NCBI GenBank assembly: GCA_963205025.1
Contig: CAUJHO010000022.1
Location: 1 to 51,987 of the forward strand
Length of the DNA stretch: 51,987 bases
Direction of reading: 5' to 3'
Source of the DNA: Pseudomonadota bacterium
GTDB taxonomy: Bacteria; Pseudomonadota; Alphaproteobacteria; Caulobacterales; Caulobacteraceae
Shown: positions 7,996 to 21,011 of the stretch, piece by piece
Layout of the letters: every line of letters starts with the position of its first letter
How positions within the stretch are numbered: the stretch's first letter is position 1
The notes under the pieces: model-generated
Told to the model about the DNA's origin: nothing
The model's input: only the letters and a program-made list of their open reading frames with translations
Databases searched by the model: none
Program-made: the position numbers and the translations under genes

Positions 7996-8838
7996 TTACG
8001 TCGTCGGGGCCTCGGCCGGTACCAACCGGATCTCGAACAGATAGGGCCAGTGCTTGCCGGTCACGAACAGCCGCCGGCCCTCGGCGTCCCAGGCGATGCC
8101 GTTCAGGACATCGTGACGCCCGCGACTGCCCTGATTGAGCGGCAACAGATCCGTCAGGTCGATCACCCCCACGACCTCGCCGGTGGCCGGATCAATGCGG
8201 GCGATCAGATCCTGCTGCCAGAGATTGGCCAGGATCTGGCCGTCGACCCATTCCAGCTCATTCAGCCGGCGGACCTCCTGGCCGCGAAAGGTCACGGTCA
8301 TCTGGCGGACGACCTCGAAGGTCTCGGGATCGAGGAACCGGATGACCGGCGTGCCGTCGGACAGGATCAGGGACGTCCCATCGGTGGTCAGGCCCCAGCC
8401 TTCCCCCGCATAGCGGAACTCCCCGACGGGCGCGCTGAGGTCGTCCGGGTTCCAGATGAAGCCCCGCCCCCCCTGCCATGTCAGGCTGTAGAGCCGCCCG
8501 TTCAACTCGGTCAGGCCCTCGCCGAACAGCGCGGGCTCCAACTCGGTACGGACCAGCACCTCGCCATCCTCCAGCCGGACCTCGCGCACCGTCGAGGGAA
8601 ACTGACCCGTGCTCTCGAACATTCGTCCACCGACATGGATCAGGCCCTGGGTGAAGGCCGTCGGGTCATGCGGATAGATGTTGACGACCTCGAACAGATC
8701 CACCGGCGGATGCGGCGGCAAGGCGGGCTGGGCCGACACGATCGGCTCGGACGACGGCGTCTGGGCCGCGACCGAGCCGCATCCGCCCGCCAGCAAAACC
8801 GCCACAACAAGCGCCCCGGGCCGGAACCTGCGGATCAT
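7996..8838 (-). CDS. glutaminyl-peptide cyclotransferase, plant/bacterial type
   Basis: A 280-residue lipoprotein-like enzyme of the papaya-type glutaminyl cyclase family (a five-bladed beta-propeller unrelated to animal zinc cyclases). These enzymes convert N-terminal Gln to pyroglutamate. Family landmarks are YPHDPTAFTQGL, FESTGQFPSTVREV, LTELNGRLYSLTWQ, GEGWGLTTDG, LNELEWVDGQILANLWQ and the final LNGIAWDAEGRRLFVTGKHWP. A signal with lipobox LAGGC puts the lipidated Cys at residue 20, so it should face the periplasm. Four bases separate its ATG from the bioB stop upstream, so it is probably in the bioB operon. Confidence 0.93.
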   Translation of the reverse strand: MIRRFRPGALVVAVLLAGGCGSVAAQTPSSEPIVSAQPALPPHPPVDLFEVVNIYPHDPTAFTQGLIHVGGRMFESTGQFPSTVREVRLEDGEVLVRTELEPALFGEGLTELNGRLYSLTWQGGRGFIWNPDDLSAPVGEFRYAGEGWGLTTDGTSLILSDGTPVIRFLDPETFEVVRQMTVTFRGQEVRRLNELEWVDGQILANLWQQDLIARIDPATGEVVGVIDLTDLLPLNQGSRGRHDVLNGIAWDAEGRRLFVTGKHWPYLFEIRLVPAEAPTT

Positions 8839-8842
8839 GGGT

Positions 8843-9853
8843 TCAGCCTTCCGACCGCGCCGCCACCATCGGGCGAAGGTCCAGGTCCCGAAACAGCGCG
8901 AAATCCTCGTCCTCCTCCGGATTGGGCGTCGTCAGAAGTTTCCCGCCGACGAAGATGGAGTTGGCCCCGGCCAGGAAACAAAGGGCCTGGAGCTCGCGGC
9001 TCATTCCCTCGCGCCCGGCTGACAGGCGCACGACCGAGGCCGGACAGACCAGTCGTGCGACCGCCACCGTCCGCACGAACTCGATCGGGTCGATCTCGCC
9101 GTCGCGGCTGATCCGGTCGCCCAGCGGCGTTCCGGTCACCGGTACCAGGGCATTGACCGGCAAGCTGTCGGGATGTTTGGGCAGGGTCGCCAGGGCATGC
9201 AGGAGGCCGGCCCGGTCTTTGCGGGTCTCGCCCATGCCGACGATGCCGCCGCAGCAGGTCTTCAGGCCGGCGTCCCGCACATATTCCAGCGTATCGAGCC
9301 GGTCCTGATAGGTCCGGGTCGTCACCACCTGGCCGTAGAATTCCGGGCCGGTGTCCAGGTTGTGATTGTAGTAGTCCAGCCCCGCAGCCTTGAGTTCGGC
9401 CGCCTGGGCAGGCGTCAGCATCCCCAGCGTCGCACAGGTTTCCAGCCCCAGCGCCTTTACGCCCGAGATCATGGTGGCCAGCTTCGGCAGGTCCCGGTCC
9501 TTCAGCTCGCGCCAGGCCGCACCCATGCAGAAGCGGTCGGCCCCACCGTCGCGTGCGGCCCGCGCCTCGGCGATGACGGCCTCGGCGTCCATCAATTTCG
9601 ACGCCTTCAGGCCCGTGTCGAAACTGGCGGACTGGCTGCAATAGCCGCAGTTCTCGGCACAGCCGCCGGTCTTGACCGACAACAGCTGGGCCCTCTGGAT
9701 CTCGGACGGGTCGAAGCGCCGGCGATGAACCGCCGCCGCTTCGAACACCAGCTCCATGAACGGCCGCTCGAACAGGGCCTCGACCTCCGCCGGGGTCCAG
9801 TCGTGCCGGACCTCAGCGGGATCGCGCGGCCGGCGGGGCGCTCCGTCAGCCAT
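8843..9853 (-). CDS. bioB: biotin synthase
   Basis: A 336-residue radical-SAM enzyme that inserts sulfur into dethiobiotin in the last step of biotin synthesis. The [4Fe-4S] cysteines are Cys65, Cys69 and Cys72 ([13 protein letters not shown]). Other family landmarks are [32 protein letters not shown] and the final [14 protein letters not shown] with RLSAGR upstream. The length is normal. Its ATG overlaps the TGA of the TerC gene (ATGA). No other bio genes are nearby, so biotin synthesis genes are split in this genome. Confidence 0.97.
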   Translation of the reverse strand: MADGAPRRPRDPAEVRHDWTPAEVEALFERPFMELVFEAAAVHRRRFDPSEIQRAQLLSVKTGGCAENCGYCSQSASFDTGLKASKLMDAEAVIAEARAARDGGADRFCMGAAWRELKDRDLPKLATMISGVKALGLETCATLGMLTPAQAAELKAAGLDYYNHNLDTGPEFYGQVVTTRTYQDRLDTLEYVRDAGLKTCCGGIVGMGETRKDRAGLLHALATLPKHPDSLPVNALVPVTGTPLGDRISRDGEIDPIEFVRTVAVARLVCPASVVRLSAGREGMSRELQALCFLAGANSIFVGGKLLTTPNPEEDEDFALFRDLDLRPMVAARSEG

Positions 9854-10617
9854 CAGGACCCGGCCTTGTCGGCGGCAGCTTTCGCCTGGCGCTTGCGCGC
9901 CGCCATGTTGAGGGCCTCAACCCCGGCCGAGAAGGCCATGGCCGCATAGATGTAGCCCTTGGGCACATGGAAGCCGAAGCCATCAGCGATCAACACCATG
10001 CCGATCATCAACAGGAAGCCCAGCGCCAGCATCACCACCGTCGGGTTCTTGTTGATGAAATTGGCCAGCGGGTCGGCCGCCAGCAGCATCACCGTCACCG
10101 AAACGATGACTGCGATCACCATGATCGGCAGGTGCTCGGTCATGCCCACCGCCGTCAGGATCGAATCGATGGAGAAGACGAGGTCCAGCAGGATGATCTG
10201 GACGATCGCCGCGCCGGCATTCGAGATGACGACATCCTTCTTGTCGAGCAGGTCGTGATGCTCGCTGGGGACGGGATCGACCGAATGGTGGATTTCCTTG
10301 GTAGCCTTCCACACCAGGAACAGGCCGCCGGCGATCAGGATCAGGTCCTTCCAGGAGAATTCATTGCCCCAGATCTCGAACACCGGCTGGGTCAGACCGA
10401 CCAGCCAGGCGATGATCGACAGCAGGGCCAGGCGCATGACCAGGGCCAGGCCGATACCGATGCGCCGCACCCGCTGGCGCTGGTCCTCCGGCAGCTTGTT
10501 CGACAGGATCGAAATGAAGATCAGATTGTCGATCCCCAGCACGACCTCCATCACCACCAGGGCGATCAGGGCGGCCCAGGCGGCGGGGTCGGAGAAAAGC
10601 GGGAGGATGGCGTCCAT
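9853..10617 (-). CDS. TerC family integral membrane protein
   Basis: A 254-residue polytopic protein of the TerC/Alx family, several members of which export Mn2+ or act in metal homeostasis. The duplicated family signature with buried acidic residues is visible: [14 protein letters not shown] near 25-40 and [16 protein letters not shown] near 143-158. About seven membrane segments can be counted. The C-terminal tail is basic and Ala/Lys-rich. It is the first gene of a minus-strand unit with bioB and the cyclase and diverges from the ATP synthase operon. I looked for a yybP-ykoY manganese riboswitch upstream and saw none. Confidence 0.92.
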   Translation of the reverse strand: MDAILPLFSDPAAWAALIALVVMEVVLGIDNLIFISILSNKLPEDQRQRVRRIGIGLALVMRLALLSIIAWLVGLTQPVFEIWGNEFSWKDLILIAGGLFLVWKATKEIHHSVDPVPSEHHDLLDKKDVVISNAGAAIVQIILLDLVFSIDSILTAVGMTEHLPIMVIAVIVSVTVMLLAADPLANFINKNPTVVMLALGFLLMIGMVLIADGFGFHVPKGYIYAAMAFSAGVEALNMAARKRQAKAAADKAGS

Positions 10618-10859
10618 CGTCGGTCCTTGAGTTCACGAGATTGCGTCTTGTTACGGAGGTGGCCGCCCCAAGGCAACGGATTGCTGTCGATCCGGTTGCT
10701 CCTTTGAAACTTCGGTGCTATCAGGCGCCCGGCTTCGGACGGGGCGGTCCATTCGGACTTGTCCCGTCCTGTGCTTTTTCAAGCATTTCAAGCCCTTGAC
10801 GGAGGCGAATCCTCGCCGCCGGCTGTGACCCAAACGCTGACCCTCTAGGCGGACCCGAA

Positions 10860-12958
<2,099 letters not shown>

Positions 12959-12978
12959 TCGGAGACCGGTAGTCCGCC

Positions 12979-15454
<2,476 letters not shown>

Positions 15455-15455
<1 letters not shown>

Positions 15456-15988
15456 TGGGGCGGCTGTGGGCAGGCCTGGCCTTGCCCGCAGTCCTTTTGG
15501 CTGGCTGTTCGCAGCCGGCTGAAACCGTTCCGCTCCATGCGGATGAAATCTACGAACAGGCGTTGTTTGGATGGTGCATCGAGCAACTCGGAGGTGAGCC
15601 TCTGGTTGAGAATACGCTCGATCCGACCGAGCCGCCTTGGGAGTTGTACGTCGGGACCGAAGGTGCCCGGCTCTACTCGGCCCGCCCCTCTGAACGGCAG
15701 TCTCCCGAGGTTCATATCTCTCTCGATCCAGAGCCAAGCTACTGCGAGGTTCTCTCCGGCCTCGGAAGCGAACGAATCGGATTCGTTGATCAACAAATCC
15801 AGGCAATTCCTTCGCTTCAGGTAGTCGCCGAATCGACGGAAGGGCGGGAGAGCCGCATCGTTTATCAAGTTCAAGGTCAGCCGCTTCAGATCGAAATCCG
15901 GCAGCGGCGGCGTGAAAATGAACAGGGACCGACCGTGCTCGACGCGACCGTCACGCGCGTCGACCCCGAGCAGCAGGAACAGGCATAA
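15455..15988 (+). CDS. lipoprotein inserted in the atp operon, function unknown
   Basis: A 177-residue protein with a short signal (MGRLWAGLALPAVLLAGC) and lipobox LAGC, lipidated Cys18, so probably anchored facing the periplasm. The mature part has two further Cys (GWCIEQ, SYCEVL) that could pair. It is Glu/Gln-rich, with an acidic C-terminus (DPEQQEQA). I recognise no family. It lies exactly between atpD and atpC with one-base TAATG overlaps on both sides. By my hand count it is about 59% G+C over 15481-15960, while neighbouring atp genes are clearly richer, and its codon use is looser. The fit suggests coupled translation; the composition suggests a later insertion. ATP synthase has no known lipoprotein subunit. 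Confidence 0.85.
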
Positions 15989-16257
15989 TGACTGACAAAC
16001 TCCACTTCTCCCTCGTCGCCCCCGAGCGCGAAGTCTTCGCAGGCGAGGTCGACCAGGTCGACGCGCCCGGCATCGAAGGCGACTTCGGCGTCCTGCCGAA
16101 CCATGCGCCGTTCATGACGGCCCTGCGCGAAGGCCCGGTCACGGTCCACAGCGGCTCGAACCGTCGGACCTTCACGGTCAAGGGCGGCTTTGCCGATGTC
16201 ACCGCCGCCGGCCTGACCATCCTGGCCGAAGAGGCCTCGGAAACCGCCGAGGCCTGA
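15988..16257 (+). CDS. atpC: ATP synthase F1 subunit epsilon, short form
   Basis: An 89-residue epsilon subunit covering the N-terminal beta sandwich (HFSLVAPEREVFAGEVDQVDAPGIEGDFGVLPNHAPFM and the KGGFADV strand). It stops where E. coli epsilon (139 residues) continues into the helical hairpin that inhibits ATP hydrolysis. Short epsilon subunits are normal in Caulobacterales, where the separate zeta protein is thought to provide inhibition. So this is not a truncation in this genome alone. ATG overlaps the lipoprotein stop as TAATG. Confidence 0.95.
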   Translation: MTDKLHFSLVAPEREVFAGEVDQVDAPGIEGDFGVLPNHAPFMTALREGPVTVHSGSNRRTFTVKGGFADVTAAGLTILAEEASETAEA

Positions 16258-16330
16258 CACCCTCTGGTGTCACCGTCAGGCCTGTCCCGGCGGCCCATCA
16301 CCTCAAACGTCGCCTCGACGGGCTCAGCCG

Positions 16331-16372
16331 GTGATCATGGAACCCCGGGACGAGCCCGGGCATGACGGAGGT
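16331..16372. repeat. palindromic interspersed-repeat-like element
   Basis: CCCGGG (16344-16349), spacer ACGAG and CCCGGG (16355-16360), flanked by GATCATGGAA and CATGACGGAGG. This arrangement (CCCGGGAC-AGCCCGGGCATGACGG) resembles a short palindrome that I recall as scattered through many alphaproteobacterial genomes. It sits between the end of the atp operon and the next gene, and its right edge supplies that gene's GGAGGT ribosome binding site. Only one copy is in this window, so the repeat status rests on recall. Confidence 0.4.
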
Positions 16373-16375
16373 AAG

Positions 16376-16564
16376 ATGACCGACGCCGCCGCGCCTCGTC
16401 TCGAGGACTGCATCAACCAGACCTGTCCCTGGTCGGGCCTGCCGGTTTCGGCTGAGGCGCTGACGGTCTATCGCGGCCATGTTGTCGGCTTCTGCCATCC
16501 CGGCTGCCGCGACAAGTTCCAGGCCGCGACCTGGGCCTTCGATCAGATCCTCGATCAGGAGTGA
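16376..16564 (+). CDS. small Cys-rich protein, YHS/TRASH-like
   Basis: A 62-residue protein with the spacing [11 protein letters not shown](18)[11 protein letters not shown]. It has four Cys in two pairs and an aromatic strand between them, as in TRASH/YHS metal-binding modules. Similar tiny proteins are common in alphaproteobacteria and are sometimes mislabelled as glutathione S-transferase. Metal binding is inferred. The ATG at 16376 follows GGAGGT closely and fits the family N-terminus. The stop overlaps the GTG start of ynfA (GTGA). Confidence 0.8.
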   Translation: MTDAAAPRLEDCINQTCPWSGLPVSAEALTVYRGHVVGFCHPGCRDKFQAATWAFDQILDQE

Positions 16565-16884
16565 CGGCGCTCATCTATCTCCTGGCCGCCGCCGCCGAAA
16601 TCGGGGGCTGTTTCGCCTTCTGGGCCTGGCTCCGGCTTGGAAAGTCGGCGTGGTGGGCCTTACCGGGCACGGCCCTGCTGATCCTGTTCGCCCTGTTGCT
16701 CACCCGCGTTGAGGCCAGCGCCGCCGGCCGGGCCTTTGCCGCCTACGGCGGGGTCTATATTGCGGCTTCGGTGGCCTGGCTGTGGCTGGTCGAGCACCGC
16801 ACGCCCGATCGCTGGGACCTGATCGGGGCCGTCGTCTGCCTGGTCGGGGCCGCAATCATCCTGTTTGGGCCGCGCGCGGGTTGA
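16561..16884 (+). CDS. YnfA family (UPF0060) membrane protein
   Basis: A 107-residue four-helix membrane protein of the YnfA family, distantly related to small multidrug resistance transporters. Landmarks are [38 protein letters not shown] and the last segment [20 protein letters not shown]. Its substrate is not established. The start is GTG at 16561, overlapping the previous stop. Confidence 0.93.
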   Translation: MTALIYLLAAAAEIGGCFAFWAWLRLGKSAWWALPGTALLILFALLLTRVEASAAGRAFAAYGGVYIAASVAWLWLVEHRTPDRWDLIGAVVCLVGAAIILFGPRAG

Positions 16885-16906
16885 AGACGCGCCCGGACAG
16901 GCCGAT

Positions 16907-17362
16907 ATGCCTGCCATGCCGACGCTCCCGCCCTATATCCCCGACGGCCTCGATGAAGGTCTGATCCGCCAGGTCGTCTTCGGCTTCTATGATCAGGTGC
17001 GCGCCGACGCCGAGCTGGCCCCGGTCTTCGACGCCCGCATCCCGCCGGAAGCCTGGCCGCACCACCTTGAGACCATGTGCGATTTCTGGTCGTCGGTGCT
17101 GATGCGAACCGGGCGCTACCACGGTCGGCCCATGCCCAAGCACCTGGCCCTGCCCGAGTTGAACGACGCCCATTTCCACCGCTGGCTCAGCCTGTTTCGC
17201 ACCACCGTGCGCGATCTGTGCCCACCCGCCGTGGCCGACCTATTTCTGGACCGCGCCCTGAATATCGCCCAGGCCTTCCGCCTGCAGATGGCGATCCGCG
17301 ATGGCCGGGATGCGCTTGGGGTGCACCCCTTCACCGAGGCCGATCTGACTCCGGCGGCTTGA
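16907..17362 (+). CDS. group III truncated hemoglobin
   Basis: A 151-residue globin of the group III (Ctb/trHbP) class. Landmarks are VFGFYDQVRADAELAPVFDARI at the B/C region, DFWSSVLMRTGRYHGRPMPKHLALP with the proximal haem ligand predicted as His79, and HFHRWLSLFRTTV. Group III globins bind O2, NO or peroxide-type ligands; the physiological role here is unknown. Two ATGs (16907 and 16916) are possible, and the first is used because a weak ACAGG lies upstream. It begins 23 bases after ynfA. Confidence 0.9.
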   Translation: MPAMPTLPPYIPDGLDEGLIRQVVFGFYDQVRADAELAPVFDARIPPEAWPHHLETMCDFWSSVLMRTGRYHGRPMPKHLALPELNDAHFHRWLSLFRTTVRDLCPPAVADLFLDRALNIAQAFRLQMAIRDGRDALGVHPFTEADLTPAA

Positions 17363-17399
17363 CCTGCGCGCCGCTTGCCCTAGATAGCCGCCGACAAGA

Positions 17400-17451
17400 C
17401 GAGGCCACGTCCTCGCCCCGCATGTCGCGGGCCAAGTCCGGGACGGCCCGG
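17400..17451 (+). ncRNA. candidate guanidine-II-like (mini-ykkC) riboswitch
   Basis: Upstream of the Gdx/SugE gene are three tight hairpins. CGAGG-CCACGT-CCTCG spans 17400-17415, CCCGC-ATGTC-GCGGG spans 17417-17431 and CCGGG-ACGG-CCCGG spans 17438-17451. The last has a perfect 5-bp GC stem closed by ACGG, which fits the ACGR tetraloop diagnostic of guanidine-II aptamers, and stands 9 bases before the AGGAGG ribosome binding site. The first loop contains ACG but is not a clean ACGR. Guanidine-II RNAs are two ACGR hairpins in front of exactly such exporter genes. The match is partial, so this is a hypothesis. Confidence 0.3.
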
Positions 17452-17474
17452 CCCTTTGCAAGGAGGGCCGACCC

Positions 17475-17798
17475 ATGGCCTGGATCTATCTGTTCATCGC
17501 CGGCGTGCTGGAGGTCGTTTGGGCCTTCTACATGAAGCAGTCCGAAGGGTTCACCCGGCTGTGGCCCAGCCTCATCACCCTGGTCGCCATGATCATCAGC
17601 TTCGCGCTGCTGTCATTGTCGATGCGGACCTTGCCGCTGGGCACGGCCTATGCCGTCTGGACCGGCATCGGGGCGGTCGGGGCCTTTATTGTCGGGGCCT
17701 GGGTCCTCAATGAGCCGCTCAGCCTGATGCGGATCAGCGCCGCCGCCCTGATCGTCGGTGGCCTGATCCTGATGAAACTGTCGGCCCCCGCTGCCTAG
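17475..17798 (+). CDS. gdx: SMR family transporter, SugE/Gdx type guanidinium exporter
   Basis: A 107-residue small multidrug resistance protein with four membrane helices. The essential Glu13 lies in [24 protein letters not shown], which matches the SugE/Gdx branch (the EmrE branch differs around this Glu). Members of this branch export guanidinium in exchange for protons. A strong AGGAGG lies 8 bases before the ATG. The upstream hairpins may be a guanidine-responsive element. Assignment to Gdx rather than a quaternary-ammonium exporter rests on the helix 1 motif. Confidence 0.85.
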   Translation: MAWIYLFIAGVLEVVWAFYMKQSEGFTRLWPSLITLVAMIISFALLSLSMRTLPLGTAYAVWTGIGAVGAFIVGAWVLNEPLSLMRISAAALIVGGLILMKLSAPAA

Positions 17799-17819
17799 GG
17801 CCGCTCTCATCAGCCTTTG

Positions 17820-17842
17820 TTAACCATGGCGGCCCCAGATTC
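17820..17842 (+). promoter_or_regulatory. CtrA-type half-site and GANTC upstream of the deacetylase gene
   Basis: TTAACCAT (17820-17827) matches the CtrA half-site, and GATTC (17838-17842) is a CcrM site. Both lie within 32 bases of the ATG of the next gene. The 14-mer TTAACCATGGCGGC here recurs exactly upstream of flgB (39547-39560). A second TTAA at the right spacing is missing, so binding is only suggested. Confidence 0.35.
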
Positions 17843-17851
17843 CGGGCCATT

Positions 17852-19045
17852 ATGTTCGCCCGCCGTCAGTCCGCCCTGGCCACCTCTGCCGGAACGCCCC
17901 CCGCGCCGCGTATGCGGCTGAATCCGCGTGCGCTTCTGGCCCAGTTCAGGAAGCCACCGGTCGCCGTCGCCACCGCCGCCCTCGCCTTCGTCGGGGCGGC
18001 CGGCCTGTTGATCGTCGTGATCGGGGACCCGCGCGCCGGCACCCCCACCGCCCGGGCCGATGTCGAACGCCCCGCCCCGGTCCAACGCCCCCAGATCAGC
18101 GGGGCCGAAGTCTTCGGCGTCGATACGCTGGGGGCCTATCAGGACCTGACCGCACCGGGCAATGTCGATGCCCCCGGCGGCGAGGCCGTCATCACCCTGC
18201 CCGGCTCGGCCCAGGTCCTGACCGGGCCGGTCGTGCGCCAGGCCCCGGCCGCTCCGCTGGCCGCCGCCCCGATCGCCGGTCTGAGCCAGCCCGGTCCCAA
18301 TGGGCCGTTGCCGGTCATCGCCTCGGATGGACGCACCGCCTTCTCGGCCTATGCCCGCCCCTTCAGCCCCGACGGACGCCCGCGCGTGGCCCTGATCGTC
18401 GGCGGCCTGGGTCTGAACACCCCCGCCACCCGCGCCGCCATCGAGGCTCTGCCGCCGGAGGTGACCCTGAGCTTCTCGGCCTATGCCGAGGGCCTCCAGG
18501 GCTGGATCGACCTGGCCCGCGCCGATGGCCATGAGGTCCTGCTGGAGCTGCCGATGGAGCCCGAGGACTATCCGCAGAACGATACCGGCCCCTATACGCT
18601 GCTGGCCGGCTCAGACATCGACGAGCTGGATCGCCGGATGAACTGGCTGCTGGGCCGCGCCACCGGCTACTACGGCGTCTCCAACTACCTCGGGACGGCC
18701 TTCTTTGCCTCGGACGCCTCCATGACGCCGTTCATGCAGCGCCTGCGCTCGCGCGGCCTGGCCTTCATCGACGACGGCCAGGCACGCAGTCGTCAGGGGG
18801 CCTATGCCCGCGCCAGCGCCAATCGCATCATCGACGAGGCCCAGGATGCCGCCTCCATCCTGGCGGCCCTGAACGGCCTGGAAGCCACCGCCCGCGCCAA
18901 TGGTCAGGCGCTCGGCACCGGCTACGGCTTTGCCGTCACGGTCGCCACAGCGGTGCGCTGGACGCAGGGGCTGAACGAACGCGGCATCCAGCTGGCCCCG
19001 GCCTCGTCGCTGGCGGCGCGGTCCGGCGTACGTCGCGCTTCGTGA
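17852..19045 (+). CDS. divergent polysaccharide deacetylase family protein (YibQ-like)
   Basis: A 397-residue protein. One membrane anchor lies near residues 36-57, then a Pro/Ala-rich linker to about 165, then a NodB-like fold starting at RPRVALIVGGLGLN. Typical stretches of the divergent polysaccharide deacetylase (DUF610/YibQ) family follow: LPPEVTLSFSAYAEGLQ, LLELPMEPEDYP, YYGVSNYLGTAF and RGLAFIDDG. Family members are periplasm-facing; the substrate and activity are not established. In Caulobacterales it commonly precedes rppH, as here. Its stop overlaps the GTG start of rppH (GTGA). Confidence 0.9.
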   Translation: MFARRQSALATSAGTPPAPRMRLNPRALLAQFRKPPVAVATAALAFVGAAGLLIVVIGDPRAGTPTARADVERPAPVQRPQISGAEVFGVDTLGAYQDLTAPGNVDAPGGEAVITLPGSAQVLTGPVVRQAPAAPLAAAPIAGLSQPGPNGPLPVIASDGRTAFSAYARPFSPDGRPRVALIVGGLGLNTPATRAAIEALPPEVTLSFSAYAEGLQGWIDLARADGHEVLLELPMEPEDYPQNDTGPYTLLAGSDIDELDRRMNWLLGRATGYYGVSNYLGTAFFASDASMTPFMQRLRSRGLAFIDDGQARSRQGAYARASANRIIDEAQDAASILAALNGLEATARANGQALGTGYGFAVTVATAVRWTQGLNERGIQLAPASSLAARSGVRRAS

Positions 19046-19542
19046 ACGTCTCCGACGCCTTTCCTTCACACCGTCCGAACGTCGGCATCGTCCTGTTCAA
19101 TGCCGAGGGCCTGACCTGGATCGGTCGGCGCGGCGACGTGGCCCATGCGCGGCGCTGGCAATGGCCACAGGGCGGCGTCGATGACGGCGAAGACCTCGAA
19201 GCCGCCGCCCGGCGCGAGCTCGCGGAAGAGACCGGCATTACCTCGGCCGACTACCTCGCCCGCACCGAGGACTGGATCACCTATGATTTCCCGCCCGGCG
19301 TGATTGCCCGCGACAAGCGCCTGGGGCGGCGCGGGTGGCTCGGCCAGAAGCAGATCTGGTTCGCCTTTCGCTTCACCGGCGCTGAGGCCGAAATCAACCT
19401 GTTCGCTGATGGCGAGCCGGAGTTCGATCAGTGGCGCTGGGAGACGCTCGAGCGCGTCATCGATGTGGCGGCGCCCTTCAAACAGGATGTGTATCGCCGG
19501 GTGGTCGCAGCCTTTGGCGTCTTCGCCCGGCCCGAGACCTGA
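19042..19542 (+). CDS. rppH: RNA pyrophosphohydrolase
   Basis: A 166-residue Nudix hydrolase. The Nudix box GX5EX7REUXEEXGU is complete at residues 44-66 (GGVDDGEDL...RRELAEETGI). The flanking VGIVLFN, WQWPQGG, WLGQKQIWFAFRF and FDQWRWETLE are diagnostic of RppH, which removes pyrophosphate from 5' ends of transcripts and so starts RNase E-dependent decay. The start is a GTG overlapping the upstream gene. Confidence 0.95.
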   Translation: MNVSDAFPSHRPNVGIVLFNAEGLTWIGRRGDVAHARRWQWPQGGVDDGEDLEAAARRELAEETGITSADYLARTEDWITYDFPPGVIARDKRLGRRGWLGQKQIWFAFRFTGAEAEINLFADGEPEFDQWRWETLERVIDVAAPFKQDVYRRVVAAFGVFARPET

Positions 19543-19681
19543 CCATCCCCGTCACCGGCGGTGATAACTGACAGTTTCAGCCTCTGTGTCTTCGAATTTC
19601 TGAAAAGGCGCCGTCCGTCCGGGCAGGGCAGCTAGACTCGCCGGCGTCGCGGCCCGGATCTGATTGTCCTGACTGGATTCA

Positions 19682-19721
19682 GGGCACCCGAGGCTCCGAA
19701 TACCGCACGTTTCCGGTGCCC
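19682..19721. terminator. inverted repeat between rppH and the CoA-transferase gene
   Basis: GGGCACC (19682-19688) and GGTGCCC (19715-19721) are complementary across a 26-base spacer. They lie between convergent genes, just past the CoA-transferase stop. A smaller TCACC-GGC-GGTGA stem lies at 19552-19564 just after rppH. Neither has a T tract, so termination is inferred from position only. The remainder of 19543-19731 shows nothing else. Confidence 0.3.
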
Positions 19722-19731
19722 GAATGCGGCC

Positions 19732-20964
19732 TCATACCACACCGGCCTGGCGCAGGGTCGCGATCTCATCGGCGGACAGGCCCAGGGCCTCGCCCAGCAC
19801 CGTCTCGGTATCCGCCCCCAGGGCCGGCGGCGCATGGCGATAGGACACGGGTGTCTGCGACAGCCGGATCGGACTGGCGACGGTCTGGACCGTCTCGGCC
19901 AGGTCGGCCCGCGCCTGATCGACCACCAGGCCGCGATGCCTAGCCTGAGGCTCGGCGAAAACCCGGTCCACGGTGTTGATCGGACCACAGGGCACGCCGG
20001 CCGCCTCCAGGGCCCCGATCCAGGCGTCCGTGCCCTGCAGGGTCAGGAACGGCGCCAGGGCCGTGATCAGCTCGACCCGATTCTCGACCCTGAGCGCATT
20101 GGTGACAAAGCGGCTGTCCTCACCCAGATCAGCGGCCCCGATAGCCCGGCACAGGTTCCTGAACTGGCCGTCATTGCCGACCGCGATCACGACCGCCCCG
20201 TCCGCCGTCGCAAAGGGCTGGTAAGGAGCCAGATTGGGGTGGGCATTGCCCATGCGGCCCGGGGCCTTGCCCGACACGAAGAAGTTGGTCGCCTGATTGG
20301 CCAGCATGGCCGCCTGGACATCGAACAGGGCGACGTCGATGTGCTGGCCCTGGCCGGTCGCGCGCGCATGCAGCAGGGCCGCCAGAACGGCGTTGGACGC
20401 ATACAGGCCGGTGAACAGATCGACCACCGCCACCCCGACCTTCATCGGCTCGGCGCCGGGGCTGCCGTCCGGCTGGCCGGTAATCGACATCAGCCCGCCC
20501 ATGGCCTGGATCATATAGTCGTAGCCGGCCTTGTCCTTGAGCGGCCCGTCCTGGCCGAAGCCGGTGATCGAGGCATAGACCAGCTTCGGATTGACGGCGC
20601 TCAAGCCGGCATAGTCGAGGCCATATTTGGTCAGGCCGCCGGTCTTGAAGTTCTCGACCACCACATCGGCCCGGGCCGCCAGCCGGCGCAGCAGGTCCGC
20701 CCCCTCGGGCTTGGCCATGTCGACCGTGATCGAGCGTTTGTTGCGGTTGGCGGCGAGATAATAGGCCGCGTCGCCGCGCGCGCCATTGGCCTGGGTCGTG
20801 AACGGTGGGCCCCACTGGCGGGTGTCGTCCCCGGCCCCGGGACGCTCGACCTTGATCACCTCGGCTCCCAGATCCGCCAGCACCTGGGTCGCCCACGGCC
20901 CGGCCAGAACGCGCGACAGGTCGAGGACGGTAACGCCGGAAAGGGGGCCTTGGGTCTGGGTCAT
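19732..20964 (-). CDS. CaiB/BaiF family (class III) CoA-transferase
   Basis: A 410-residue class III CoA-transferase, which moves CoA between carboxylic acids through an aspartyl-CoA intermediate. The N-terminal DLSRVLAGPWATQVLADLGAEVIKVERP, the NRNKRSITVD segment and the catalytic Asp182 in VGVAVVDLFTG are all present. It lies close to the gcdH gene. In other bacteria and in humans (SUGCT) a member of this family activates glutarate with succinyl-CoA, feeding glutaryl-CoA dehydrogenase. That function is likely here but inferred from context. Confidence 0.92.
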   Translation of the reverse strand: MTQTQGPLSGVTVLDLSRVLAGPWATQVLADLGAEVIKVERPGAGDDTRQWGPPFTTQANGARGDAAYYLAANRNKRSITVDMAKPEGADLLRRLAARADVVVENFKTGGLTKYGLDYAGLSAVNPKLVYASITGFGQDGPLKDKAGYDYMIQAMGGLMSITGQPDGSPGAEPMKVGVAVVDLFTGLYASNAVLAALLHARATGQGQHIDVALFDVQAAMLANQATNFFVSGKAPGRMGNAHPNLAPYQPFATADGAVVIAVGNDGQFRNLCRAIGAADLGEDSRFVTNALRVENRVELITALAPFLTLQGTDAWIGALEAAGVPCGPINTVDRVFAEPQARHRGLVVDQARADLAETVQTVASPIRLSQTPVSYRHAPPALGADTETVLGEALGLSADEIATLRQAGVV

Positions 20965-21011
20965 GCCCTGCCTCTAGCGCGTCATCGGCAGATGCGAAAT
21001 GCCGGGCCGCG

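Noticed and set aside
10618..10700. Possible yybP-ykoY manganese riboswitch before the TerC gene
   Set aside because: Such RNAs often precede TerC/Alx genes, but I found none of the conserved loop sequences on the minus strand here.
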